Shown here: positions 47,101 through 64,000 of the stretch, in pieces
Numbering within the stretch: the stretch's first letter is position 1
How the letters are laid out: every line of letters starts with the position of its first letter
NCBI GenBank assembly: GCA_950295325.1
Contig: OX485807.1
Coordinates: 24,771,666-24,835,665 of the forward strand
Source of the DNA: Polytrichum commune
Taxonomy: Eukaryota > Streptophyta > Polytrichopsida > Polytrichales > Polytrichaceae
Length of the DNA stretch: 64,000 bases
Reading direction: 5' to 3'
Notes under the pieces: model-generated
Told to the model about the DNA's origin: nothing
Seen by the model: only the letters and a program-made list of their open reading frames with translations
Databases searched by the model: none
Position numbers and translations under genes: made by a program

Positions 47101-50100
47101 AAATATCTCAAGAACAAATCTGGTGTTATGTATCACATGATCCTCCATATCGAATTTGGTGCTCTCTCCAATTGAGCTTTGAGCACATAGTTGATTATTC
47201 TTGAGCACTATGTGAAAAAGCTGAGAATTACAGGAAGGTCAGAGGTTTAAGTTTAGCAATTGATTGCATTACATTTTGTGACATGTAAAATTGTTTTCTC
47301 TATTTGCAGCCTTTGTTGGAGCCTAAAGACTGGTGGGATGAGGCAGCTTACGATTTAGAATTGTCACAGGCACAAGAGAGTTCAATACTCAACAAGGTAA
47401 GTGTCAATGGATTTGTCTATTCTCAGAGTCAAAACCTTTCAAGTGTTCTGAGCTTTATCAGACTTCACTTTGATTAGCATTCATGGGTTACTGTTCACTT
47501 TTTACATTAGGTGATGCACTGTTCTTACAAGAGATCTTATATATGCTGGAAGCAATTTTGGCTGGGACAGTACAGATGAGGGTCATCATATCATTTCATG
47601 TGAAGGCCACAGGTTGCCCACACATATGGGGGATTACTTTTTCATTTCTAGCCAAAATTCGATGCACTGCTTTGCAGTGCAATTCGAATTAGAAAATATT
47701 TCATGTTGTGGTTATTGTGTCAAGTACAACTGGGAGGACATGGCACTGAACATTAGTGTATATATCTTACACAGGATGGAGGAGTGTCACGTTTTGAAGA
47801 CATCTTTAAGAAATCTTGGGAGCAGAATGAGATCCCAGAGGAAATTAATGAAGAGGACGAAGGTTTGACGCTAACTTTTCTGTTCCGTTATGAAACATTT
47901 TGCAGTCTCCAGCCAAATTTGCTTGTCTTGTAGCAACTATGCTCACAACTCTAGAAATGGCAATGATGTAGTCAATTCATTTGATAATGGAAAACTGCAC
48001 ACAAATACATGCATGTGAGTTGTCGGTTTATGACTCACATATTACACCGTCAAGTTATAATTCAGCAGTTCTCTTTCTATTGATGTGTTTATCAGATTTT
48101 TACAAGATTAGTACACCATTACTTCATGTCTGCAGCAATCCATTTGTTGTACTAATCTGACGTGAATTGTGCTATAACTGTGATGCTTTTTATAAGCAAT
48201 ATTTATATGTTAATTTGGTCCAAACGTTTGGGGAGTTTGTATCTGCATTTACAAAAATACAGATATGGGAGATAATCTGGAATCTCCATGGATCAGATGA
48301 TGTTATGTAACTGGGACTGGTGTGGTGGAGTTAGCACTTACCACAATTATAGTGCTTGTTGTTTCTTCTTATGGAAATTAGTGCTGGGTATGAACAGTGG
48401 AAGAGATTGACAAGGAGGCTAGCGAGGTGTTTCTGGAGGGCAGTAGACAGGAGATTAAACGGCACCAAGAGGTGGTGCTTGATGAAGTCCTAGGAGATTA
48501 CAAAGATGTAGTGAAAGCCGCTAAGGCGAGTTTAAAGAAGTCTTCAAGTCGAGAGGTACAGTCCATCAGTTGATGGCTTGAATTTGCTCCATTGGCATAT
48601 ATCCTTGGGGCTTACTGGTGATGTCGTTCATTCTTCTTGTAAATTTGACACGTCTGGTGAGCTGCATTACATAGGGGTTTAAGGCCAAGAGCAAGCCAAA
48701 TCAAGCAATGCTATTTTTGGGCACTGTAGAGGGAGTGAAAGTTTGTACATCAAGCAACAAAGTAATGCACTTAATGTTTAGGAGTTCATATGCAGGTATG
48801 GGCAGTCATGGAGGGAGTAGAGAATATTAATGAGCGATTTGAAGAACTTGTGCCAGACATGGCACTCACCTTTCCATTCAAGCTTGATTCTTTCCAAAAA
48901 GAGGTACGCTGAAATCACATAAGCATAACTTGCTCCTCAGAGAATTGCAAAGGATATTCTTTCTAAATTGATTTTACTGGTCTCCCCTTTGTCTCTTGGC
49001 TTTGTCTCATCTAGTCACCGCCGCCCAAGTGTGGTTTTACCTTTCTCTGTTCAAAAGTTAATCTATTACAATCTGCTTGACTGGATTTTTTTTTAAAATT
49101 AAAATTAAAATTTGATTAATCTTCTTTTTTGGTTTTTAAAAAAAAAATCTATTTTTTTAAGAAATGCTTTGCTTTAGGTTGGTTTTTCTCATACACAGTC
49201 TTACATAGGTTCTGCATATTCATAGAAATTTCACAATTGTTATGAGCATCCTACACTTTATTGCAAGCTTGGCAGTTTTGCTCAAAAAATGAAGCTCTGT
49301 GAAAGTTGGCCAGGGGCCTAATGGTTGAAGAAAGTTGTTAGTGGCTTTTTATGTCCTTATTTTAAAGCAGTATTCTGTCTTGATTTAGTGCGTAAGGAAA
49401 GCTTTTGATATTTATTTTCCTGATTCTGAGTTGCAAGTGTTCAATTTACATCTGACAGGCAATTTATCACCTGGAGAGGAATGAGTCAGTCTTTGTAGCA
49501 GCACATACATCAGCTGGAAAGACAGTTGTGGCGGAGTATGCCTTTGCATTGGCTGCTAAAGTAAGTTTCTTCCTTGAGGTCCTTCTGGGTGAACAGGCCT
49601 CTGATTGGAGATAAATACATCTGATTGGAGAAAAATTCCTTGTGTATTTCTCTACTTGGTTGCAACTTCAAAGGATGATTGTTGCAATAATGAAGAAAGT
49701 TATGGTGTTACACTGCTATTCCCATTCTTAATTTGTTGGGTTTGACATGGTTTTAAACCCAAGAATCTATGGGTTTGAGTATGAAAACCTCTGGTGCTCT
49801 GGAGTGAGTGTAGCTTCATGTCAGGTTCTAAATGTTTGGTCTGGGGTAAGGAGCCTTGTATTTTAGTGTACCTTATTTAGATTTTATCTTTTGTGTTACA
49901 TTAGTTACATCAACTGGTGCACTTGGTGGTGCAAATGGAATGATGAACGAAGTGGTTCTGTACCAGCAATGCACTCGAGCAGTTTATACTTCCCCAATAA
50001 AAACTATCAGCAATCAAAAATTTCGAGACTTTAGTGAGAAATTCGATGTTGGTCTTCTTACGGGAGATGTAAGCTTACGACCTGAGGCTTCTTGTCTCAT

Positions 50101-53100
50101 CATGACAACTGAGATTTTGCGTTCAATGCTCTACAAGGGTGCAGATATTGTTCGAGACATTGAATGGGTATGCTCTTATTCAGGTCACCCACCATCATAT
50201 ACTTTATCTATTATTATTTGTTACATTCAGGTAGGCGATGCACAATGGATTTTCTGTATTCCATCCTATCATGAACGATTATTGTTACTTTACAACAGAA
50301 TGGTGGTAGAGGCTGGCTTTTTCAATGTGATGAAACTGCCAACCTTTGTGGAAAATTCTTGATTCCACTGTCCACTGCTAAAGTCATTTATGTGATATTG
50401 GGTCTTTGCATTTGTTGGGCTCTGCCTTTAGGTAGGGTATTGCATATACTTTGGTGTTTTTTGTTTAGGCTTTTAGTACTTTAAGTCTATAAGAACCTCA
50501 AGACTTTGAATAGAGGCAATCAAGCCATTCACTAAGAGTACCTAGTGAACATAGTAGGTGCTCATCATGCCTTGAGGCATGGACTACACATTCCTCAATG
50601 CCTAATTTGATTTATACCATGCCTCGAGTCTATACAACCATCAGGCTACTCCTACTAGCTATGCCTCATGGCATTGGCTTTGGTGATTCTCTTATAAACC
50701 AAGATGTTGTACATGTGCACGCACTTCAAGGCTATAGTTTTCTCTTTTATAAATTTAACCTATTGGTATTAGGATGTGCAGTTGTCATAGATGTTTAGTG
50801 TGAATTAGATGGTGGGCTGGCCCTTGTGTATACCATGCCTTCATTTTTCATACTCCTGGTTGCAGGAGTTGAATAATAATATTATTTTATTCCTCATTTT
50901 TTGCAAATTGTGCCAGGTTATTTTTGATGAGGTGCACTATGTGAATGATGTGGAGAGAGGTGTGGTTTGGGAGGAAGTGATTATAATGCTGCCCCCACAC
51001 GTCAACATGGTTCTCTTGTCTGCAACTGTAAGTCCTTTGATTTGCAATAAAAACCTTGAAGCGGAACATTACCTTTATGTTACAGGACGCTTTTCTTGTC
51101 CAGCTCTCTGGTGTCTCGAAGTGTCATCTCTGCAACCTTTCATATGTGGAGTCAGACGAGCTTTGCCTCATTGAAATGTCATATGGTCATTGAAGTATAA
51201 TTTCTTTATTAAGCTTTGTTTTGCTCTGTGTTGAAGGGGAAGAAGTGAGCCTTTCCATGAGTGCTGGGTAGTTAAGGTTATCTTTTGATATTGTGTACGT
51301 GCTGTGGCCTCTCAGGTGCCAAATACATTCGAATTTGCAGACTGGATAGGGAGAACAAAGAGAAAAAAGATCTATGTTACTGGGTAAGAAATCCTTTGCA
51401 TTGCACTCAATATTGTCTAAAGTAGAGGAGTTGACCAGATAGAGAGCAGATGAATGGTATAACAGTAATAATTATTTGGTTAATAACTGCCCATGACTTG
51501 CAGAACCACTTATGGGATACCATGGTGACGGCTTTGCAGCAATATTTGCAAAGTGATCCAATTATGGTCCTGGTAAAGTTTGAAGGTCTAAAGTTTTGTA
51601 ACCTGAAACAGTTGAGAGTAATAAAATGTTGGGGAATGTGTTTGTCTTGTGTTTACTCAGAACCATGCGAAGACCAGTCCCATTGGAGCACTGCTTGTAT
51701 TATGGCGGAGAGTTGTATAAAATCTGTGAGCAATCAACATTCTTACCGGAAGGTGTGAAAGAAGCACACAAAGCACATCATGCAAAGACAGCCAAGCTGC
51801 CAACCAGCTCTGGAGGGGCAGGTGGTGGGCAAGGCAGGGGTGGCGGTGGGCAAGGACGTGGGGGAGGAGGAGGGATTTCTGGACGGGGCGCTGGTATTCA
51901 AGGGAGAGGGGGTGACAATCAAGGGAGAGGTGGGGGACGGAAGGGGCCAACTTCAAAACAAGTTGCACAGGGAACAATACAAACTGCTATGCGAGGCGGT
52001 GGTAGTGGATGGAGGTCAGAAACCTCACAGTGGTATACACTGGTCAACAACCTGAACAAGAAGGGCTTACTTCCTGTATGTCCAAACTTGCCCTCTCCTA
52101 TATTTTGTGTTTGGGCTTTGATGTGTACCTTCTAGGACATTTTGTTTGTGGCTTCCTTTACAAATTAGTATGGGATATGTATATGCAATCAGAACAAGTT
52201 ACACAAAAACATGGTTATCAATGGGCTTACTGGTAGTTAAGTTTTACTAAGTGATGAAATCCTGCTGCAATAGTGCTATGTTGTGTCCAACTAATATTAA
52301 TCTATATTTTCAGGTGGTGGTTTTTTGTTTCTCCAAAAATCGTGTTGACCAATCAGCTGACAGCTTGACAGCAATAGATCTTACTACAGGGACGGAGAAG
52401 AGTGACATATACATGTTCTGCCAGAAGGCGTTCTCTCGGTTGAAAGGATCCGATCGTAGACTACCTCAAGTATGTGAAGAGTTATATATATAAATAATAA
52501 AATATAATGTATTTTTTATTTTAAAATGATAAACATGTATTTTAATATCGTTTCTCTATCAGTTTAGTGTAGAAAGTTGCAATCAGCTACAGTCTTTGAT
52601 GTCTCAATCATATTGAGTATATGGAGAGAAATCTAGAGTTGGAATACAGTAATGTCCTCATACATTAGTGATGGATATAGGACAAGGACAAATTGCAAGC
52701 TTGACATCCTGGGATTTCTGGCTAAGAATCATTTTTGATAGAGGTATTCTGTTAAATGTCTCTGACCATCATATAATTGGAATTCAAGAAAATCTCCAAA
52801 TTCTTGTTGAGATGTACTATAATCTTGTAATTTATATGTAAACAGAGATGACATGATGCGTGCACATCACTGTGTTGATATTACTGTTGACATCTGTTCA
52901 TTGTCCTATTTAATGGGTGTGTCTATACTTTTCTCGGTGGTGTATCAGGTAGTGCGTGTGCAAGAGTTGCTCAAAAGGGGTGTTGGAGTGCATCATGCAG
53001 GTCTACTTCCCATTGTGAAAGAAGTTGTTGAGATGCTCTTTTGCCGAGGTGTCATCAAGGTGTTTGCCCTCCTTTCACAATTCTTTGTAATGAGTTCAGT

Positions 53101-56100
53101 ATCTTTTCCTTGAACATAAATGACATTGGAGTTTTCTTTGATTCTTTTGTCCTGCAACTTCAAAGAGCATTATAAGGGCAACCGTGTTTACTCCTCCTTT
53201 GGTTACAGGTCTTGTTCTCCACAGAGACATTTGCTATGGGTGTGAATGCTCCAGCTAGAACGGTAGGTGACAACTCTTGCTTTTTGGTGTGTTTTTTGTC
53301 GGTTGTTCTTTCTGTGGAACTGGATGGCCGCATATGGGACCTGGAGTAGAGATAGTCCTTATTTGCGTTTTGATATACAGGTCCGGACATGATTTGGGTG
53401 CATTCAATTAACCAAAGGAGTGATTCTAGCCAACCATTTGAATGCAATGAGCTTACATTCTTGTGATGAACATCTCTTGCTCAAATTTCTTCAAATTAAG
53501 GGAAAAAGAAGAAACGAAGAAACATAGTTTTCTTGAGATTTATCAATGATATAGCGCCTATTTAATTGCACTGAACCATTTGAACACAATGAGCCCCTAA
53601 AGTCCGTATACAATACATTCACATATCCTGTGCAGCAAGAAACTGACAAGTGGTGCATTTTATGATGAGCTAGGCTATTTAGTGTTCGAGACTACCTCCA
53701 ACAGATTTTCAATATACATCCACATATGCAATCACCTATCCAATTTTGTGCAACTCTTGAACACAATGAGCCCCACAAGTCTTGCTCTAGGACCAGGTTG
53801 ATCTTGATTGAGGATTTGTATGATTCTTAATGCTTGAAATTTCTTGTCGGATTGGGGTTGTGCAGGTAGCCTTTCATGGTCTTCGGAAACATGATGGAAA
53901 GAATTTTCGGCAAATTCTTCCTGGCGAGTACACACAGATGGCAGGGCGAGCAGGTCGACGTGGTCTAGACAAGGTCAAATCTTGCACCTGTTTTGCAGTA
54001 CTCTGACTAAATCCTTGCAGATTTATTTATCAGTTACATAACCTTAAGGGAACAATATGTATCCAAATATTGTCATGTTTTCAATTCCGTTTCAAGAGTC
54101 TCGAGTTACTTTTGTGGTTGCCCTATTTTTATGTCTTGTGAGCATTCCACTCATCCTTGTATCTGTCAGAGAGTTCTATTGAGTTGGTGACAGCTGCCAT
54201 TGCAAGCTGCAGGCAGGTTTATTAGTCAGTCTGTGACATTACCACATTTTAAAAAATGTCCGTTTTGATTGTTTGTATACAGGTGTTGCTGTTTGCTCCA
54301 ATTTAGTTCATGCTTTTGCATAAAATGTATTAATCATCCTTGAGGATTGGGTATACCTAACTCTCGTACTTCAGAGTTATATTTACAAGGCGTCCTCTGG
54401 TGGGTTATGGTGATATACAGGTAGGTACTGTGATTGTAATGTGTTGGGATGACATTCCAGAAGAAGGAGACTTGAAGCGGTTGTTGACAGGGAAGCCAAC
54501 CAAGTTGGAATCACAGTTCCGGCTCACATACAGCATGATACTCAACCTCCTTCGAGTTGAAGACCTCAAAGTATGACCCTTTTTTAATACCAGAAATTTC
54601 ACATTATGTTACCAGAAAGGGTAGTGCACACTCCCTCTTATTTTAAGTTTGCCCTGGGGGACCACCTTATCCTGCTAATTGTTGTGAGCATAACGGTTTA
54701 TTACTTGTCTGGCAGGTGGAGGACATGCTTAAGCGGAGCTTTGCAGAGTTTCATGCTCAACGTGCACTGCCAGAGCAGCAGCAACAATTACTGGAACGAG
54801 AAGGTGCTCTTTCCAAGATGAACGTCAAGATTGAGTAAGTCTCATTTTGTTTACATATCATGTTACATGTTACAGATTTGTATATGTAAGTTTCATATAT
54901 ATGTTTTAACCTTACATATACTGATGTGAAATTTTTTAAAGTGACACTGTTTAACATGATTCCGTGTAAGGTCCCAGATTGATTTTCCATGGAGATAACC
55001 ATTGAAAGGTACTTAATGGAATAGGGTCTTAAAATTTTATATGCTGCCAGGTTACCAACTTGTTGACAACTTGATCATATGTTCATGTGCAGCTGCATAC
55101 TTGGAGAACCATCTATAGAGGATTACTTTAAGGTCTTCCTTGAATCTGACAAAATAGGAGATCAGATCCAAGAAACAGTGCTCCAGTCAAGAGCAGCGCA
55201 GCAATCACTTGTTTCAGGACGAGTTGTAATCGTTCGTAACTCTGTGGTAAGTTGCAGTTACTCAAGTTGCAGATTAAATTTTGTAGCAAAACGGTAGGGT
55301 CAAAAGGTTCCATTCTGCATGAAAAGCTCTACGAAGGAACACAATTTCAAAAATTCATCACCTATTTTCGAATGAATTGACATTGGCATTCTTGCACATG
55401 GTAAATTATTTGACCTAAATTCCTTTCTTTGTTATTACTTATTTTCTAAGTTTCCATTTCTAAGTTAGATTGATTTATTCTTGATTGATTACTTTGTTCT
55501 AATAGATGTTCAGTATTTGCAGGTTCAGTATTTGCATGCCAGCATATTGATTATTTTGTCACCGCTATGAATCTTCTTACTGTCATATTGCCTTGGCAAG
55601 GATCTAGCAAGTTTTCTTAGATATATTGTATCTTGTACTCTGCATACTGATAATTCATTGCTTGGTGGTCAGGTGCCTGTCCCTGCATTGGGAGTTGTAG
55701 TGAGAGCAGGCACAGGGAACACCAAACTGCCCATTGTCCTTGCTCTTCACAGAGCACCTCTTCCTGTTATAGGAAGCAACCCTGTGAAATCAGGAGTAGT
55801 GAACACGACGAATCAGCTTGCACAAGAGGGCTACTTCATCAGCCGAAAAGGGAGAGGCAATGAAGATGATTATTTCATGGGTGTTGGTTCACGCAAAGGG
55901 ACTGGTGTGATGAATATTACCTTGCCTCACTATGGCACAGCTGCAGGGGTGGGCTACGTGGTTATGGAAGTTGACAATCAAGGATTTGTTAGTCTATGTA
56001 AAGCAAAGATCCGTGTGGATTCTAATCGACTGTTGGAAGAGATTAGTGCGGCAGCATTTTCCTTGACCGTGAAGGAGCTGCTTCAACTTGAACAGGAGCA

Positions 56101-58446
56101 TCCTGGCCAGGATCCTCCAGTTCTTGATCCTCTCAAAGGTACTTTTGCTGTAGAGTTTTTTGATTGGTATGTAGCCGGTAAAGGCAGTAAGGAGTAATTT
56201 AAATGTCCTAACGAGGGTGAGTGGTATTCTGCTCTATGGGTGTAACGATTTAGGAGGGGTTCTTTATTGACTTGTTTGAAATGGTGACATGCTAAAAAGA
56301 GCACATCCTTGAGAATTAGTGGTGTTCGGTTCTAATATAATCACATCAGTTAAAACAGCTGTTCCAAAAGTTAAAGGCTGAATGCTAAAAGAGCCTGTAA
56401 CAGTGCCGAATGATGAATTTTTTAAGAGTGCTAAAGGTTGAGCGTACTTAAGGAACTTTCCACATACGTGCTGATTGTCGAGCATTACAGTACTCCATCC
56501 ATTAAGACCGAACCTTTTTTAAGAAGATGTGATGCTTCTACCAGATTTAATCTTGGCAACTGGGGTTTTGTAAAACTGGATGAGAAGCCTGGGAGTCTAT
56601 TCTTATTTAAAGGACTTTAGAATCTGACCCTATCTTAGTGGGTAGTAGGTGAGTGAGGACACTGTAAGTTTTTGGTGTTATGCATTGACCAACAAGATTA
56701 GTATCAAATTTACAATGTGGAGTTCCGCAGACTTGAAGCTGAACGATTTGGAAATAGTGGAGGGTTACCGGAGGCGACAATCTTTTCTTGAGACAATGGC
56801 ACAAAATACGTGTCACAAATGCCCTAAACTTCAAGAACACTTTAGTCTTATGAAGACTCAGCACACATTGAAAGAACGAGTCAAGCAGCTTAAGTTTGAA
56901 CTTTCTGATGCAGCTCTCCAGCAGATGCCTGATTTCCAGCAAAGGGTAATGATTTCCTTCAAATGATAGCTTCTGTAAGCATCTTGGTGGTGAGGGTTGA
57001 AGGTTTTACATCAACTTACACTGACGTCAAGTGTGTTTGCTGCATATAGTTTTGGTAACCCCATTGCTGTCTGTATCCATTGCACTCAGAAATGAAAGCA
57101 TGTGTGTGAGTGGTTGCAGATTGAGGTCCTGCAGCAGGTGGGATGCATAGATCCCGAATTAGTGGTGCAGGTCAAGGGCCGGGTTGCATGTGAGCTTAAC
57201 AGCTGCGATGAGCTGATTGCTACAGAGTGTCTGTTTGACAATCAGCTGGGTGATCTCTCCCCTGTCGAGGCAGTCTCACTCCTTTCTGCTCTTGTTTTCC
57301 AGCAGAAGGATGCAAGTGAACCTCTGCTCACTCCTCGCTTAGAAGAAGCTAGAGACAGGTATTAATCCTACACAAATTAAATTTCTACAGTGCAGGTTAT
57401 GATTTTCATCTTTTGGATCAAAAAACTTAGGGTTATCTTTTAATTCAATTGGACTTTTTCATTGGGAGTTGGTTGTTCTATGTACAACACTTTCCATGTT
57501 TGGTAAGTTTAAGTTGCATTCTTGGAGTCAATGTGGAGGTTTGCTTGGTTCATTGAGGGCCAAACTCATTTTTGCACTGGTTGAATGATAAGATGACTAT
57601 CTATCACAGACATTGTGACCATGATTTTGCTATCAAAGAGAGAAAATCATGTATCACCTTGTTTAACTTGATATTTGACCAGCATTTACAGAAGATTATC
57701 ATGTCATTGCAGGGTGTTCCCTACATTAATCGAGTAGCACTGAATTGCTTCTTGACTACTGAATTGCTTAAATCTTTAGTAATACATTGGTTAATATTAA
57801 ATTGTAGTGCGAGAAATCTACTCAACCTCTTTTGATGTGATCTGACATAAGCACACCTCTTCTCTGTACCTGTGTTGTTGAACATTACCAGGCTTTATAA
57901 TACTGCTATTAGGCTTGGGGAGGTTCAAAAAAGCTTTGGGCTGGCGTTGGATCCTGAAGACTATGCTCATGGCAATCTCAAGTTTGGACTGATGGAAGTT
58001 GTCTATGAGTGGGCCAAGGTGTTTGTCCTGATCCTTGCAACACTACAAATTTAACTAAGACAATGTATATTTTTAAGAAGATGATACTCTGGAGGCATTT
58101 ATACAATGTATCCATCCTTTCAAGGTGTTTTGGTACCCATAATTCTTGAATGCAAGTCCTCTTAACTTATTTCTGTTGTGGCATCATCTCAAACTGCTTT
58201 GTTGCATCTGGTGGGTGTACACAGGGGACACCTTTCGCGGATATCTGTGAGCTCACAAACGTGCCAGAGGGTTCCATTGTCCGTGCAATTGTGAGGCTTG
58301 ACGAGACGTGCAGGGAATTCAGGAACGCAGCTCGCATTATTGGTGATTCAACCCTCTTTGAAAAAATGGAGCAAGCCTCGAATGCCATTAAACGTGACAT
58401 TGTGTTTGCAGCCAGCCTGTATGTCACTGGTGTTCCTGTTGTATAG
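44170..58446 (+). CDS. SKI2: SKI2 cytosolic exosome RNA helicase (DExH, Mtr4/Ski2 family)
   Basis: Complete gene of 26 exons (1371 codons). First exon 44170-44185 (MTPRI+1) is proposed from phase and is the only uncertain one; then 45055-45170, 45898-46036, 46240-46364, 46711-46971, 47310-47396, 47775-47862, 48398-48555, 48796-48903, 49459-49560, 49967-50167, 50917-51027, 51316-51383, 51661-52075, 52314-52469, 52949-53059, 53209-53262, 53866-53973, 54421-54570, 54716-54834, 55093-55246, 55673-56138, 56731-56945, 57120-57358, 57892-58018 and 58225-58446. Motifs: AHTSAGKT (381-388), DEVH (471-474), SAT (502-504), [10 protein letters not shown] (796-805), arch/KOW-like region from exons 21-22, and the DSHCT C-terminus ending [18 protein letters not shown]. 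With SKI3 and SKI8 the enzyme threads mRNA into the cytosolic exosome for 3'-5' decay and limits siRNA formation from mRNAs in plants. Length matches plant SKI2 (about 1350). Confidence 0.96.
51812..51949 (+). other. RGG/GRG-rich segment in the SKI2 inter-RecA linker
   Basis: Within exon 14, residues about 578-623 are almost all Gly, Arg and Gln, with at least seven GRG or RGG units (for example [15 protein letters not shown]). It lies between the RecA1 end ([17 protein letters not shown]) and RecA2 start ([12 protein letters not shown]). From memory the Arabidopsis linker here is Lys/Ser-rich without an RGG box. The DNA is G-rich on the + strand. Confidence 0.85.
57430..57590. mobile_element. 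Half-copy of the GGGAGTTGGTTG MITE in a SKI2 intron
   Basis: Contains the left half of the palindromic family (CATTGGGAGTTGGTTGTTCT, TCTTGGAGTCAATGTGGAGG, GGTTCATTGAGGGCCAAACT) and then stops. It lies in the SKI2 intron 57359-57891. Confidence 0.7.
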
Positions 58447-59370
58447 TATGTAGCATAGCAAAATGTAATTCCTTTGACACCTTTGGTGTCTGTCTGTACA
58501 TTCTTCACATGTAGTGCTATGGTTGCAGGATTTGACGCACATGCCCTTCCACTGGAGGGTTCACTTTTTGACCCCCTCTAACCATAATTACTTCCACAAT
58601 CTTCACAGATGTCCAGATTACAAGAAGGGCACTTTCTGTAAAATAATTTTCTTAATATTTATGAAACTATGTACACTCATATGTGCAAATAGGTGCCTTT
58701 TGTAAATCGGTTGCCTCTTTACCCATGCAAGTTACCTTGGTTCAAAAGCAGATTACAAAAATTATAATTCTGTTCATTCATCCTGTATTTTGTTACTATG
58801 GTTTTAAGTATTCAAAATAGTGTGCAATGTCATTAAGTTAGCATGGGGCAACTGTATTGCACATATCAGTGTAGATGAACTAGAATCCTAATTCAACACT
58901 AGACCAATAGTGGACAAGTAGAGAAGAAAACAAATGTCTTTGAGACCAATGGTATACAGATCAAGGTTTGCGAATGATTCAAGCTTGGAGTGCATCAGGT
59001 GAGCTAATTTGGTGCACTGAAAGGCAACTAAGAATGGAATAATGTGGACAATTAACAGGAGTCTGTAAGTACTCCTGCCTTCCAAATTGCACTGGCAGTA
59101 CAAAATCTTTACATGGACACCTTTGTGCCACATCATTCATTTTGAAGAGTCAACAAAAATACACCTTCTGTCGGAATAAAACACTTTACCACTTGAGGTG
59201 ATATCTGATTGCCAGCTCATCCGTTGTTAAGATATAGGACTCACATTTCTAAGAGTTTTTGGCCATTCTTGTTTTGTGCTTAATGTGTTGCCTCATCAAC
59301 ACCTACACATCTTGATGACAAGACTCAGGTCCTACTCTACAAAATTTACAAAATTGACCCACTACTTACA
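58447..59370. other. Convergent 3' flanks of SKI2 and the receptor kinase
   Basis: The two genes point towards each other here, so this holds both 3' untranslated regions and terminators. No further gene is visible. AATAAAA-like signals on the minus strand cannot be ranked by eye. Confidence 0.5.
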
Positions 59371-63970
<4,600 letters not shown>

Positions 63971-64000
63971 CTGAGATTGACCACGAAATCATCAGCTTAA

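Overview
This is a nuclear land-plant window. Five spliced protein genes all have clear plant-family homology, with GT-AG introns of about 80-1100 bp, and they sit among non-autonomous DNA transposons, retroelement relics and microsatellites. I cannot fix the species. The proteins look rather diverged from flowering-plant orthologues as I remember them, so a non-flowering vascular plant is possible, but that is a weak inference.

Layout. 1-646 (+): last three exons of a DUF810/MUN-domain (PATROL1/UNC-13-like) gene. 647-8826: no gene; a broken Copia gag-protease relic and a PIF/Harbinger-type element. 8827-12433 (-): complete 8-exon METTL18-type protein-histidine methyltransferase. 12434-26925: no confident gene; a CpG-decayed duplication, an ATGGGC-type minisatellite, a retroposon-like insertion with a 13-bp flanking repeat, and a cluster of GGGCC-ended elements with TAA/TTA target sites. 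26926-38551 (-): complete 15-exon TELO2 (TEL2) gene whose introns hold tandem repeats, TA-flanked elements, a 5S-rRNA-derived block and a duplicated splice acceptor. 38552-44169: repeats and AT-rich spacer. 44170-58446 (+): complete 26-exon SKI2 helicase with an unusual RGG-rich linker. 59371-63970 (-): leucine-rich-repeat receptor kinase, its 5' end beyond the right edge.

All exon joins were derived by hand from splice signals, reading phase and family homology. Phase is consistent through all junctions of METTL18 (377 aa), TELO2 (1142 aa), SKI2 (1371 aa) and the visible receptor kinase. The genes are unrelated housekeeping or signalling genes (vesicle delivery, ribosomal protein methylation, PIKK assembly, cytosolic RNA decay, cell-surface signalling) and do not form a pathway or cluster. 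I found no new multi-gene system. The most interesting points are the mixed-subfamily receptor kinase, the SKI2 RGG linker and the way repeats have remodelled TELO2 introns, including copies of its own splice sites.
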